Source of the DNA: Neurospora tetrasperma FGSC 2508
Lineage: Eukaryota; Ascomycota; Sordariomycetes; Sordariales; Sordariaceae
Reading direction: 5' to 3'
NCBI RefSeq assembly: GCF_000213175.1
Contig: NW_009799099.1
Span: 2,332,123-2,396,122 of the forward strand
DNA length: 64,000 nt
Shown: piece after piece, positions 1 to 11,368 of the stretch
Position numbering within the stretch: the stretch's first letter is position 1
Layout: each line of letters begins with the position of its first letter
Notes under the pieces: generated by a model
What the model was told of the DNA's origin: nothing
Databases searched by the model: none
Seen by the model: the letters and a program-made list of their open reading frames with translations, nothing else
Translations under genes and position numbers: made by a program

Positions 1-183
1 CCAAGCGCTGTTGTTAAGACCGTTGGGGCCGGCCATAGGAGGAGCAGCGTCGCCCATCTTGCCGCGAAGGTGAGGAGGAATGTAAGAGCGCCTCATCTGG
101 CCCTGGCCTCCCATCTGGGGGCCCGAGGGGGGCTGCTGGTCGATGGACAGGTTGCCCATGCCGCTGCTGAGTTGATCCGCCAT
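1..183 (-). CDS. ded-1: DED1-type DEAD-box RNA helicase, 5' end only
   Basis: The gene runs off the left edge of the window, so only the first 61 codons are visible. They start at the ATG whose first base is 183. The N-terminus reads MADQLSSGMGNLSIDQQ and is followed by the motif RRSYIPPHLRGK, the conserved start of Ded1/DDX3 helicases. The Gly/Gln/Pro-rich composition after it also fits. DED1 proteins are ATP-dependent RNA helicases that unwind 5' leaders during translation initiation in the cytoplasm. The helicase core lies outside the window and was not seen. The spacer upstream is about 3 kb, which would allow a long leader. The identification rests on the N-terminal motif alone. Confidence 0.85.
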   Translation of the reverse strand, partial: MADQLSSGMGNLSIDQQPPSGPQMGGQGQMRRSYIPPHLRGKMGDAAPPMAGPNGLNNSAW

Positions 184-3100
184 GATTGCAATGGTTGGTC
201 TTCTTGTCGGATAAAATCGCGGTGAAGGAGTGAGAGTTGTGTTATCGTTGGAATCGACTTGACGAAGCTGTTGCTTTTTCGAAAGGCTCCCGAAAAGAAC
301 GAATGTTCAAAAGGAGAACCGACGAGAATGAATTGACGAGAAAAGAAGGCAAAAACCGAACAAACCGAATGCTCGCTCTTTTCTCAGCTTGTATCGCAAG
401 TATTAAGTCTGGGAGAATGTCTCCTAGAATCCTTTTGGAAGAAAAAACAAATCTTCAAAAGGAAAAAGGAACGACAAGAGTGGTAAGGGAAATGCGATTC
501 GGATGAAAGGGAGAATGGATTATAAAATCCTGTTGAGTGTGGTGGAAGAGAAAAGGGAAAAGAAAGTTTTTTTAAACGGGAGCGACCTGGAGAAAAACCC
601 CAAGTGTTTTAGTATCTGTGACTCCACTGGTAGAACCGGCTGCTCACTGCCCGCCTGCAGTTCTAACTGGTTAGATGGCAGGTGGCCTGCCGAGCCTTCC
701 CACCCACTGCCCATGGTGGGAAGGCTCCACTCTTGTGAGGTGTCCAAGCTGGAGGCTTTGCCCACTCGCCGAAGCCTCCTCTCTGTGGCACGCTGGCTGC
801 GACCCGTCTATCTGATCCCAGAGACACGGAAGTAGAGGTACCTCTGCCAGCGGTGTTCTCGTTCTGCACGCCGTCGCCTCTCATGGATGGGTGGTTTTGT
901 CAGCTTTCAAATGCTTTTCTTTCCAAGATGCGATCGGACTCTACAGGCTTTTACTAGCATGGTCATCGCTAGGTCATTTCAAGTGTCTACGGGCTACAGA
1001 AAGGGAGGACTGGAACTGGACCCCTTGCTATAGGTAAGGTAAGAAGATGACGGAAGCGAAGGGAGCGTAATGTACTGTAGACACTGCGGATGCACAGCGA
1101 GGATACGGTGCAGTTACCGTTCCGACTTCAATCTTCAACCGAACACAGACCAGAAGGAAGGCAGGAATAAAGATTTCAGCTTGCAGTGTCTTCAAAACGG
1201 GCATACAACGAACGGGTCTCGTTCCCTTCGTTCTTTCTTCCATCCCTTCCTTCGCTCACTCATTTTCGGTTTCTTCTTGTCTGATCCAGCGCTTGTTTGC
1301 CAAGTTGCCCATCTTTTACCCGGCAGTGAGCTTTTTGCCAGCACAGCACAAATCGTGACGGCCACCACTTTCCCACCAAAGCTGACTGCTGTCACTGTCA
1401 GCCACTCAGAATCCCACCTTCTTACGTGGGCAACGTGGGGAAGTGTCAAGATGCCAGCTGCCCCGAAGAAAATTGCCGTCTGGATCATGTACGGATCTGG
1501 GCAAAGGTTACTGCAGTCTGGGCTTTCAAGAGCAACCGGGACCCGTGAACGTTCATCCGCTCGTCTTCTCCAAGGTTTGTCACGTTGATGGCAAAAAAGG
1601 GTCTTTGTACCGGTACCTCTACCGTCTTAAGGACAATGCTGGTCATGCGATTGGCGATTGCAAGGAAGCAGCAGTGCAGGGCAGGCAGGGCAACAAGCGG
1701 AACGTTCACACGCCTTGCCCTTGCTAGGCCTTGCTAGGCAGTTCGGGTGGCAACAAATTAACATCATTGCTATCTTTCCCATCCTCTGTTATAGATCTCG
1801 AACGTTTTGGAAAGATCTTTGCTCAGCTTTCAATTTTTGCTACGCACAAACACACCGTTCTTTTTCCTTATTGATCTGGCTGGCCAGCTGGACCAACTGT
1901 GATTGACCATGCAAGCCCACAAACCTCAATATGCTGAGTGGACACAGAAGGGCAGACAAGGAACAACATGGAAACAAGCCATTGGCTTTGACCCCTTTGG
2001 CAGGCAAAAGGCAAATGGCACTTCCTTCGTCTAGATGATAAGGGGCGGTTTGTCCTCTTGCCTCTTGTCGTTTTCTTCTATCCCGCGTTCAGCCGGTGTT
2101 GCCGGTTTCATTGAATATCCATCCATCTCTTTCTGCACCGATCTCCGCACCTTTTATCTAACCTTTCAGGTGGTGAAAGAAATGGGGGGCGCAAGTTGCA
2201 CTCAGAAATTGCTGGTAACCGACGCCTCCCATTTCTTACACCACTTGCCTTTGCAGATGTTGACAGCAGACACTCGGATGACAGTTGCAACAGCGACATA
2301 CATAATCGGGCCGCTGATGCCCTCCGCTGTGGTGACATGTACATTGGTAGGTATCAGCTGCAGAGAGACAGTTGTGTACTATCTTGGAAGGGTTTGCAGA
2401 AAGGCTCCGTCCCGAATTTCCCCACGTCGTCCTAAGGTATCACCAGTCACCAACCATCACGCTTGTAGCGCTCACCGCTTTCAGTGATAATGGGCCTCGT
2501 CATGTTAGCCAGCGATTATACACTACATGGCTCGTACTACACACATGCACTTTAGCACATTCCTTCAAGTCCCTTTACTGCGTCTTCTCTGCGTGTGCTT
2601 TTAATGATGCTGACTGAACATATGAAATGAGAATTGACCATTGACTGGCTCGAGCTCTTCTCATCTGGCTGTATAACAATTCCCTGACAATGTGAAATAC
2701 TTTCATAGTTGTTTCAACGGTTACCAGTAGTCATGACTCATGTTACAGCTTGTCGGTTTCAGAAAGGTACACAATACGGACTTCAAGTGCTCGTCGAGCC
2801 TCTGTCTCAATTGAAACCGTTTTCGTAGTGTGCGCTTCAGCATTATAATATACTTCCGCCCATGATTGCCAGAGCACGTTAAACAGGTTCCCTTATCCTC
2901 AACTGCGGGGATGATATCTGACCGGTTGGAGAACTGTTTCGAGGAAAGGAGCAAAAAGAAGCAACCCTGACATATCGCAATGATGTCGGTGGCAGGGTGT
3001 ATGATCGGCCCAGGAGCGCTCCACACGCCACACTGAAACCGGGAGCCGCAGAGACTGACTCTCGGACTTCACAACTCTTAACATGATAGCCTTGCTTCTT

Positions 3101-3265
3101 CCTCTCTCTTTCTTTATGAACATCAAATTCGCCAGGGGTCTCCCGTTGGTGGAAACCACCTGGACTCATGCATTTCCGTCGTATGGGTATTATTATACAG
3201 AGTTGTCCTTCCCCCGCAAGGCTTCCCAAGCCGCAAGCAGGCAAGTAAGCAAGCATCCCCACGAA
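184..3265. other. Intergenic spacer, 3.1 kb
   Basis: This lies between the start of the DED1 helicase (-) and the stop of the proteasome gene (-). It should hold the DED1 promoter and leader and the 3' end of the proteasome transcript. Open frames here are short, begin mostly without good context and have no recognisable domains. I see no RNA gene or mobile element. Confidence 0.6.
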
Positions 3266-4097
3266 TCAAGCCATCTTAACCACCTTGTCGTCGTCGAACT
3301 CAATATCGATAATGCCGTCCTTCGTTACCGCCTTGACCGTCATGCCCTTGAAGTCTATGGGTAACCTCCTCTTGAGCTCGTCGGTGCACAGGTTGAGAAG
3401 CTTGATGCCCTGGTGAAGGGTGATGTCTGGGTGGTGGTGCTTGTCGAGAATCGAGAGGCAGTAGTATCTGATGAGGAAAGAACCGGTCAGTGATTCTGTA
3501 CATGACTCCTACGCAACAAAGACGGTATAAAGATATCAGGCGAGATCACATACTGTGCGTAGCCGTGGGCGGCGTAGGGGACCTTCGCCAACGACGCAAG
3601 GTAGTCGAGCCAGTAGAGGCTGGGCTTGTGGGTGATAGGGTCGACACCTCCGAGAAGGAGGTTCACGTTGTAGGGTTTCCGGGAGCGCAAGCTCGTCGCA
3701 AGCTCGCCGCGGACAAAGTTGGCAAGGGCAGAAGGGGAAAGGTCGGTCCCGTTGCGCATGGAGTAGAGCTGGGCGTTGGCTTGGGTGTACTCGGCGAACT
3801 GTACTGTTGATGGGGAAGAAACAGTTGGTTAACAACTTGGTTTGGTTCAAAAGCGCCATCATCACGATATCGTTGCCGTACCTGTGTCGCCAGCTTCACC
3901 GGAGAATGCCATCAGTGTGTGCTTGTTCAGCGACCTTGTCTTGTCGTCAGATGCCTTCAGGATGGTCGCTCCCCGCATAGCGGCCTTGGACGCCGCAATG
4001 ATGGTAAAGTCCTTGCCCGTGATACCTAGTAAAACCTCCCTACATGCTGATCAGCTCTGATATCACCTCTCCAAGACATGACCGATGCGACGTACAT
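3266..4097 (-). CDS. pcb-4: 20S proteasome subunit beta-4 (PRE1/PSMB2 type), start codon split by an intron
   Basis: Coding exons on the minus strand are 4097-4096, 4039-3882, 3803-3554 and 3467-3266, giving 203 residues. The protein begins MEVLLGITGKDFTIIAASK, as PRE1-family subunits do, and continues with AMRGATILKASDDK and LLGGVDPITHKPSLYWLDYL. Beta-4 is a structural, non-catalytic subunit of the 20S core ring; it lacks an N-terminal propeptide and Thr, as seen here. Yeast PRE1 is about 198 residues, so the length fits. The start codon appears only after splicing: AT (4097-4096) lies before a GTACGT donor and G (4039) follows a 56-bp intron ending TAG. Reading through unspliced gives an early stop. 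All four junctions keep frame. The symbol is the Neurospora name for this subunit, from memory. Confidence 0.92.
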
Positions 4098-4848
4098 TTT
4101 GGCTGATTGTTTTGTGAGTGATGGATGATATGCTGTTGTTTTGGCAAGCTTCAAGTTGCGTTGGCTTGCACGGTTCTCGTCGTTACCTATGGCGGGACAG
4201 GGCAGTTGGAGCTTGAACTGACGGCGACGGGGAACGCGCACTGGAGCTTCAGCCTGCAAGCTGACAAGCACGGGCCAGGCTGTTCAGGTGCCCGCTATCG
4301 TCTTCCATCTTTCCATTCCAGTCCCCAGAACCTCAAGGGCTGAAAGCTGCAACCACTGGGCAGGCAAACAGACAGCGAGAGGGACAGCCCCACTCCGTCA
4401 TGAAACCTACTGGGATAGCCCGGGGACTTCTTTTGGAGACAGCAAGAGCCTCCCCACCAGTCAAGCACTAATAGCTCGCTAGCACAATTTGACGTGATAT
4501 GGCCCTAATGTCCGTTAGTGACACAATAAGGTAGAGTGCACGGCACGGGGATTCCCTTCTCCGACTTGTTCAATTGTGCCAAGCCAGTGGAGGAGACCTT
4601 GACGAATCGGCGTGCTACTCCACCGATAGAAAGCCTGCAGGGTGGGCAACTTTTTTTTTTCCTTTCGAAGTCGGGTCGGGTGTATCTAGGCGCGAACGGC
4701 CATACCAAAAATTTCAACTTTGATAGCCATGCAGCAGCGTTGAAGTGAAGCCAAACGCGACCCCAATTCACACACCAGTGTCATTCTCTACCACCAGACG
4801 ACTCCAGTGCATTTGCACCGACTGCCCCGGGCCGCAATTGCCAACACC
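4098..4848. other. Divergent promoter region, proteasome beta-4 / RRP9
   Basis: This 751-bp spacer separates two divergent housekeeping genes. It holds an RRPE-like octamer at 4707-4714, a T-run near 4651 and no gene I can support. Confidence 0.6.
4707..4714 (+). promoter_or_regulatory. RRPE-like element upstream of RRP9
   Basis: The sequence AAAAATTT lies about 135 bp upstream of the RRP9 start codon. In yeasts this is the core of the ribosomal RNA processing element found upstream of ribosome-biogenesis genes, and RRP9 is one. I saw no PAC element nearby. An AT-rich octamer can occur by chance, so this is a motif match only. Confidence 0.35.
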
Positions 4849-6735
4849 ATGTCGTCCTTTTTCACAGCACCCGCTGGGGAAAAGAAGAGGAAGCGTGCCT
4901 CTGCCAACGAAGCCCCGCAGAAGCGAGTTGCGACTGGCAAATCGACTGCCAAGTCATCCTCGGCCAGAGGCCCTGCCGCCAAATCACGCCCCGCCGCCCC
5001 CAAGAAAGCCGTTGAGCGCGACGAGTCGATATCCGGCAGCGACATTGACAGTGACGATGGCGACCATATTGAGAGAGAGGACGGATCGGAAGGAGAAGAG
5101 GAGTCGGACCACGAAGGAGAGACGGCGGCCGAGAAGCGGTTAAGATTGGCACAGCGGTATCTGGACAAGGCACGACAAGAGGTGGAACTGGAGGACGAGT
5201 ATGCCTTTGACGCCGAGCAGATTGACCGTGATTTGCTGGCGGAGCGTCTTCAGGAGGACGTGGCTGAGGCCAAGGGCAAGGTTTACCGCCAGTTGGCTTC
5301 CAAGCTCGACTTTGACAAGGCCGCACACACACAGTTTAGATGGAATTCAGGAACGGTAACATCAGTCTCGGTTTGCGCGCCGTACGCTTACACCACCACA
5401 AAAGACGGCTACCTTACCAAGTGGAAGCTACAAGACCTACCCAAGAACCAGTGGCCACAGACGACCAAGAAAAAGCCAAAGAAGCCGCCTGCGCCGCCCA
5501 AGAAGAAACCCGAGAGAGTGTGCTTCAACAGAGCGAACCCGACCAAGGCAAAGGACAAGACATACCAGGGACACACCAACGCGGCCATCCTGACGGTCAG
5601 GGCCTCTGCCGACGGCAAGTTTGTCGTCACCGGCGGCGCCGACAAGCGAATGGTCGTCCACGACGCCGAGACCCTCAAGCCCCTCCGGGCCTTCACCCAG
5701 CACCGCGACGCCGTTACCTCGCTCGCCTTCCGCCGCGGCACTAACCAAATATTTTCTGCCTCCAAGGACCGGACAGTGAAAGTCTGGTCGCTCGACGAGC
5801 TCGCCTACGTTGAAACACTCTTCGGCCACCAGGATGAGATCCCCGACATCGACGCTCTGGCCGGCGAGCGCTGCGTGTCCGTTGGCGCGCGCGACCGGAC
5901 CGCCCGCTACTGGAAGGTACCCGAGGAGTCGCAGCTCGTGTTCCGCGGCGGCGTGTCGGAGAAGAAATCCCATAAGAACCGGGACCAGGCGGTGAACCAC
6001 GATGGCACCATGGACCAGGTGGCCATGATCGACGACGAGCTCTTTGTGACTGGCGACTCGGCCGGCACGCTCTCGCTGTGGGGCATCAACCGCAAGAAGG
6101 CCCTGTTCACGCAGCCGTGCGCGCACGGCATCGACCCGCCGCTCAAGCCGACCGAGGTGTCTGCCGACGCGAATCCGGACGAGAGCGTCGTGCCCACCCC
6201 GCAGCCCCGCGCCATCACCGCCCTCCGCACTATCCCGTACTCGGACGTCATCCTCTCGGGCTCCTGGGACGGCTTCGTGCGCGTGTGGCGCCTGAGCGAG
6301 GACAAGAAGAAGATCCTGCCCGTTGGCGTGCTCGGTTCCAGCACGGCGCTGCAGCAGCTTGACCAGGCCGAGGCCCAGAAGCAGAAGGAGGAAGCGAAGC
6401 AAAAGGCAAAGGAGGAGAAGGAACCTGCAACCGCAAGCAGTGGGGAGGAGCAAGCGGATGACGAGGCCTCGGTGGATGGGTCGCAAGACAAGAAGAAGAA
6501 GCAAGAGAGCGGGCTGATTAGGGGTATTATCAATGACATTGCCATCTTCGAGCGCGGCAACCGTGGTCGCGACGGCATCTGCATCGTGGTGGCTACGGGC
6601 AAGGAGATGAGGTTGGGAAGGTGGAAGTACATGAAGGAAGGAAGAAACGGCGCTACTATTTTCGAGGTGCCCAAGGTTGCTAGGCGAGCGGGGGCTAAGG
6701 GGGAGGAGAGCGAGGAGGAAGAAGAGGAGGAATAG
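4849..6735 (+). CDS. rrp9: U3 snoRNP protein RRP9 (U3-55K), WD40
   Basis: An intronless 628-residue protein. The chosen ATG at 4849 gives MSSFFTAPAGEKKRKR; the frame is open upstream but has no earlier ATG. Residues 1-110 are a Lys/Glu-rich, SMAD-like acidic tail typical of RRP9. Residues about 110-165 form a charged helix (AEKRLRLAQRYLDKARQEVE). WD40 repeats follow, for example GHTNAAILTVRASADGKFVV, the SASKDRTVKVW blade and LSGSWDGFVRVW. A Lys/Pro insert (about 215-240) and a Lys/Glu insert (about 505-555) interrupt the propeller, and the C-terminus is a run of Glu. RRP9 binds the box B/C motif of U3 snoRNA in the nucleolus and is needed for 18S rRNA maturation. It is divergent from the proteasome gene and convergent with the Ulp2 gene. 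Confidence 0.93.
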   Translation: MSSFFTAPAGEKKRKRASANEAPQKRVATGKSTAKSSSARGPAAKSRPAAPKKAVERDESISGSDIDSDDGDHIEREDGSEGEEESDHEGETAAEKRLRLAQRYLDKARQEVELEDEYAFDAEQIDRDLLAERLQEDVAEAKGKVYRQLASKLDFDKAAHTQFRWNSGTVTSVSVCAPYAYTTTKDGYLTKWKLQDLPKNQWPQTTKKKPKKPPAPPKKKPERVCFNRANPTKAKDKTYQGHTNAAILTVRASADGKFVVTGGADKRMVVHDAETLKPLRAFTQHRDAVTSLAFRRGTNQIFSASKDRTVKVWSLDELAYVETLFGHQDEIPDIDALAGERCVSVGARDRTARYWKVPEESQLVFRGGVSEKKSHKNRDQAVNHDGTMDQVAMIDDELFVTGDSAGTLSLWGINRKKALFTQPCAHGIDPPLKPTEVSADANPDESVVPTPQPRAITALRTIPYSDVILSGSWDGFVRVWRLSEDKKKILPVGVLGSSTALQQLDQAEAQKQKEEAKQKAKEEKEPATASSGEEQADDEASVDGSQDKKKKQESGLIRGIINDIAIFERGNRGRDGICIVVATGKEMRLGRWKYMKEGRNGATIFEVPKVARRAGAKGEESEEEEEEE

Positions 6736-7538
6736 AGGAAGAAGATGGGAACCATACGTACGTCTGCCTTGTCTTGTCTAGCTCGTTTGACGGAGTGAGA
6801 CATGAGAAGTACGCGGAAAATGAACAAGAAGAGAGCCAAATAATCATCGCCTGTTGAATTTGTTACAAAGTGCTTTGGACATTATATCGCATTCGCGACA
6901 GCCAAGCTGTTCATAGACAAAGGAGAAAGAGAAAGTAGAAAGAGCATGTATTGTACATACCACACCATATCTTTTAGGTAGCCTCACTGCATTTGAAGGG
7001 AGTTGAAAAGTTCTGGTCATGAATCCATTCCACTAGGTTTCCGATGCTAAGTTGTGCTGCACAGAGCCATTAAAAGACTATGGAATCTGTCACCAATATA
7101 TCATCAAAGGGATGGTAAACTTCTTGTAATGTGCTCTCCGTGGAAAAATACCAACAGAGGATTGGTAGTCTGTTAGATCACGCGGTGCTACTTCTTCCTT
7201 CAGCACTAGGTAGAGACTCCATCATCTAGCTCGGGACTGAGATGGCCACCCGACTCAAGGTCCTCCTCTAGTCCTAGATGGACGTCAATACCGCCACATA
7301 TTCCGCCTAAATAATAGGATGTACAAGACTTGGAGAGTTCGAGAGTTATAACTCCGAGACAATCAAGCGACGAGCTTCAGAAAACAACAACGCAGCCATG
7401 CTCGACCAGCCATCAAGGCCTCAAAACCATGCAATGCAAATGGGCAGATGCATGAATGAATATGCTTACACCAACAATAAACATATAACAAGGAACAACT
7501 TCAACGCTCTAACCAATCCACATACTCCTGATCTTCAC
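6736..7538. other. Convergent intergenic region, RRP9 / Ulp2
   Basis: About 800 bp between two converging stop codons. It is AT-richer than the flanking genes and should hold both 3' ends. No reading frame or structured RNA stands out. Confidence 0.6.
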
Positions 7539-10500
7539 TCAGTTTTCATCAGTCAAGTCAATAGGAGTCATCTCCGCGCTTTGCACCGCAGGGATGTCAG
7601 ACACGACCATCGCCGGAGGGGGTGAATCGGGGATCTCCTCAGACTTGGTCTCGGCCGTTTCCTTGGGCTTGCTGGGACGTGGCTGTCGCTGATGATGTTG
7701 CTGTTGTTGTTCTACACGGCCACCCTTCCCGCTTCCACTTCCGCTTCTATCAGTATGGTCCACAACTCTCCGAGGTATTTTGGACTTCTGGCGAGTATGT
7801 TTATCGCTTTTTTTGTAGGTAGTTTTATTTACGTGGTTTACGTGGTTGTTGTCCTTCTCCTCGGCTTTGACTTTGCTGCTAGTCGTCGACGGTCTTTGAA
7901 CTTCAGGAGTAGGGGGATCAAAAATCTCGATCGATTCGAGGGGTTGCGCTGCAGGCTCAGGTGAAGGCGCCGTCTTACGTGCGGGTGGTGATGCCTTTGC
8001 CTTGCGCACTGGTGACGATTTCCGCTTCCGTTCGACCAAAGGTGATTGCGGCCTCGGCGACTGTGACTTTAGCGACAGTAGCTTTGGTGACTGTGGTCTC
8101 TGCGGGGCGTTGGAGTAGAACGTCTGCGGGCTTATCTCCTGAGCAATACCCGAAGTCCGCCTGTCAGAGGCCGGAGAAGAGTCGGGCAGCTTTGGTATGA
8201 ATTTGACTTCGGGGCTCTGCCTAGGAGTCCGCGAAGAGGCACGCTGTTTTGGAGAGTGCTCGTACTCCTTGTTTCTAGAACGACGGATCTCGCCAGGCAA
8301 AGGACTGTCTGGCGAAAGGTGAGAGACCTTGTCCTTTGGTTCGGATTCGTCCCGTTCCAGATCAACAACAACGTTGTCGGCGGCTTTCTGGGGCCGAGTA
8401 GGCGGCCGTGGGATAGGTTCGAGCGAATCTGACATATTCCCCTTTGAGCCACCACCTCTCTCGGCAGCCACAGCAGCAGTGTTAGTCACTGTTCCGGTCG
8501 CTGAAGAGGCCCCGTACGATAATGGTGACCTGAGAGCAGTTGTCGGCTTTGGAGCAGGAGCAGGTATGTTCGGGTTGGTGTTCCGAGAAACGACTGGCGG
8601 TCTAACAAATTGAGGTGCGGAAGAAACGTTGTCGGTTGCCGGATCATGGGACAAACCAGTGCGTCCCGAAGTCTGGCTCTCTGTAGCACTCATCACTGCG
8701 TCGGATGGAGTTGAGCTAGCAGCCTTGCGTCTAGCAGCTTCCTCCTTCTTTCTCTTCTTCTCCTCATCATACTTCGCCTGATGTTCCTTTTGCTTTTCGA
8801 ATATGGTGTTCCGCCAATACTCCCGAAGTTCGGAAGGGTCAAACTCCCATCCAGGTTTTTCTCTCTGCATCAGGCAGTGAGCGAACCGGTCTGGGTCTTT
8901 GACGAACTCTTGAATATACCCAAGCAGATATACACCACAATCCGAGAAGTTGTTTTGCTCCGGGATGTTGGTCGCCTTGATTCCAATTTGTTTTGGAAGA
9001 TCCTTAATCTTCGTTTGCTTTTTATCCTCGAATTCTGCCAGAAGATACTTCTTGAGCGCTTGCACCGCTGGGTAATGGCTGTTCCCCATGGAGTCCAGGG
9101 TAAGGATCTTCGTTTCTTCCGAGGGGTCCTTTTTCGGGAGCTTGGTTATCCCTTTAAGCCTTTCCCTGAGGTCATGGTCTGTGTCGTCGGCTACCAAGTC
9201 CACCACATCTTGTCCCGTCCTGTCCGCCTTGTTGCTGTCGGTTTCGATTCGGTCAACAGACACGCAAGATTCTTGAGCTTTGATCTCCTGCCCGTGGTCT
9301 GTAGCCTGTTCATTATCGATGTCTATCATTTCAACATCGTCTGACTTCTCGATGTTGCCATCCAATTTGCCCTCAATGGAGTTGCTATCGCTGGTCTCTG
9401 TGCCACTACTGCTTGAGTTCGTAGAACGCCGCGGGTGGTTTGGGTCCAATCTGCCGGGGTTACAGATGATGGCCACCCACCAGTGATAGTACTCATTGAC
9501 CGGGACAATGATGTAGTCGTAAGAAAGTAGGTCCACCTTCGATGTCCATCCTTTGACGCCATCGTAGTTGATATCCTTGGACTTGGCAGGCTTGAGCTTC
9601 TCATAAAAGAAGGTGTTGTGCACGTATACCCTTTTTTTCAGTTCGTTATGCCTCCCTGGGTATTCTTCAAACAAATAGCGTAACCCAAACCCTAGCAAGT
9701 TGTCATTCAAACACTGGCCTTCATCCAGTCGTGGAATGTCATCTTTGTCTACCGACGTCCGGTGGTAGACTAAGGGCATCCGCCAATTCTTGGACCATTC
9801 AGGATGGTCTTCTGTCCACCGGCTCACCGGAGCAGACGAGATCGATGGGGCATCTATCATGACCGTGTCATCATTTTGTCTTCTTGATGACCGCTGAACC
9901 GGAGCATCAACCTCGAATGACCGTTGCTCGTACTGATTGCTGAGGGCTCGCTGTGAAGACAGCATTGTGTCCACAAGACGGGGTCGGCGGCGTGTTGATG
10001 CTGTAGGAGACCCTGCGGTTGCCTGCGCTATGAGGCCAGCCGGTTCCAAGGCCATATTCCTCGATCCTTCCACATCGAGAGCTGATGTGGTCCGCGTGAC
10101 TCTTGAATTTGCAAGCGGTGACGGGCTTCCCGATATGGCCTTTTGGAGCTCGGTCATGAGATTTTCATACGTTTTTTGAAGTGTCGCACTGCCGAAGGTT
10201 AGCATAATAATACCATTGAATCCGAGAGTACATTGTAGTACCTGTTCATTTCTATGACGTTCGCGCTCAAGTTTGTCTTCACCCATTGCACGAAGTTTTG
10301 GGCTTCCTTTGTGTTAAAGAATTGGAGCACCATTTGACCCCCCACGTTGCCTGTCTTTGACTGGCGAATCTTGACATAAGAGGACTCGGCATTGTGATGG
10401 ATTGTGTTAACACTCTTGGTGATTTTGAGCCAGTCCAACTCAGGCAATAAATCCCCTTCTCCCGAACAAGCACATAGCTGTAACTGCTTGGCGCCATTGG

Positions 10501-11368
10501 TAAACTCGCCAAGAAAGCACCATCCCTGGGGTCCTTTCTGTATATATCTGTGATTTGGCAGACAGAGGGCACTGTATAGGCGGTGAAACTGCGCTTTTGG
10601 AACAGGGTCATGAGAGTTGTTTCGTTTTGTCGCTTGAGTGCTCCCCTTGTTGGTCGAGCTTGAAGCGGCTCGCCTAAGGGCGCGGGGATTGGTGGGCGAT
10701 TCAAGGGCCAGCTCATCCTCTTCGCCATCAACATGATGTAGCGGACGCTTGACTGGTCTCAGGAGCTCTATTGATCGTTTCCGAGGGCTGCCTAGAATTG
10801 CAGCATCAGCTGCATCCACGATGTTCGTTGCTGAGTTGACTAGTCGGAGAATAGGGCCGCTCGAGACATACGGGCTCTTCTCCGCAAGTTCGTCCCGGTC
10901 CGAATTGTCAATGTCGTCTCTTCCGGGCTCAATACTTCGCCCGTATCTTTGAGCTGACCGAGGGGATTGGCTTCCCGCGCGGGAGCGACGACGCCTGTCA
11001 GAACGGGGTTTGCCGTCCCTCAATCCCAGACCCTGGACATTTTGAAATTCGATAACACCCGTCAGGCTACCATGACTTCCCGTACGGTCCGTCCGTGTAG
11101 CATGATCTGATCCAGCATCTTCGATAGATTCCGGGAAAAAGGCGAAATGGCTCTTCGAGTATTCGTTTGCAGCCGTAACTGAGCGGCCATCTTCGGACCC
11201 AGTCTTTTGTTTCTTGAGAGGCGGGCCTGTAGCTCGCGGTTGTGAGTCGAGGGTATCGATAGCTTTCCAAGGGCTGACCAGACTTTTCTATTTGGTGAGA
11301 CAGTTAGAGAAAGCCGCCTCGCAAAAACCGAGGTCGCCTCTTACCACTTTGTTGTAAAAGTTCGCCAT
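7539..11368 (-). CDS. ulp2: Ulp2-type SUMO-specific cysteine protease
   Basis: Exons on the minus strand are 11368-11345, 11287-10242 and 10188-7539, giving 1239 residues with frame kept at both junctions. The C48 catalytic domain spans about residues 510-790. I see the His in YHWWVAIICNP (about 592), the Asp in LTLDSMGNSH (about 722), and Gln (767) with Cys (774) in PEQNNFSDCGVYLLGY. A spacer of about 130 acidic residues separates His from Asp, the mark of Ulp2/SENP6-7 rather than Ulp1. Residues about 240-355 look like a PH-like fold in the N-terminal half. Several SUMO-interacting-like motifs are present, including IDLTDEN at the very C-terminus. The enzyme trims poly-SUMO chains in the nucleus. 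The first exon is only 24 nt (MANFYNKV), so the 5' end is the least certain part. Confidence 0.88.

Noticed and set aside
1070-1588. A 172-codon plus-strand frame in the left spacer, with a Cys-rich start
   Set aside because: No domain, no homology I can recall, and another frame on the minus strand overlaps it. It is treated as chance.
5437-6504. A 355-codon frame on the minus strand inside RRP9
   Set aside because: It is antisense to the RRP9 exon and is open only because of the C-biased third positions of RRP9. It shows no domain.
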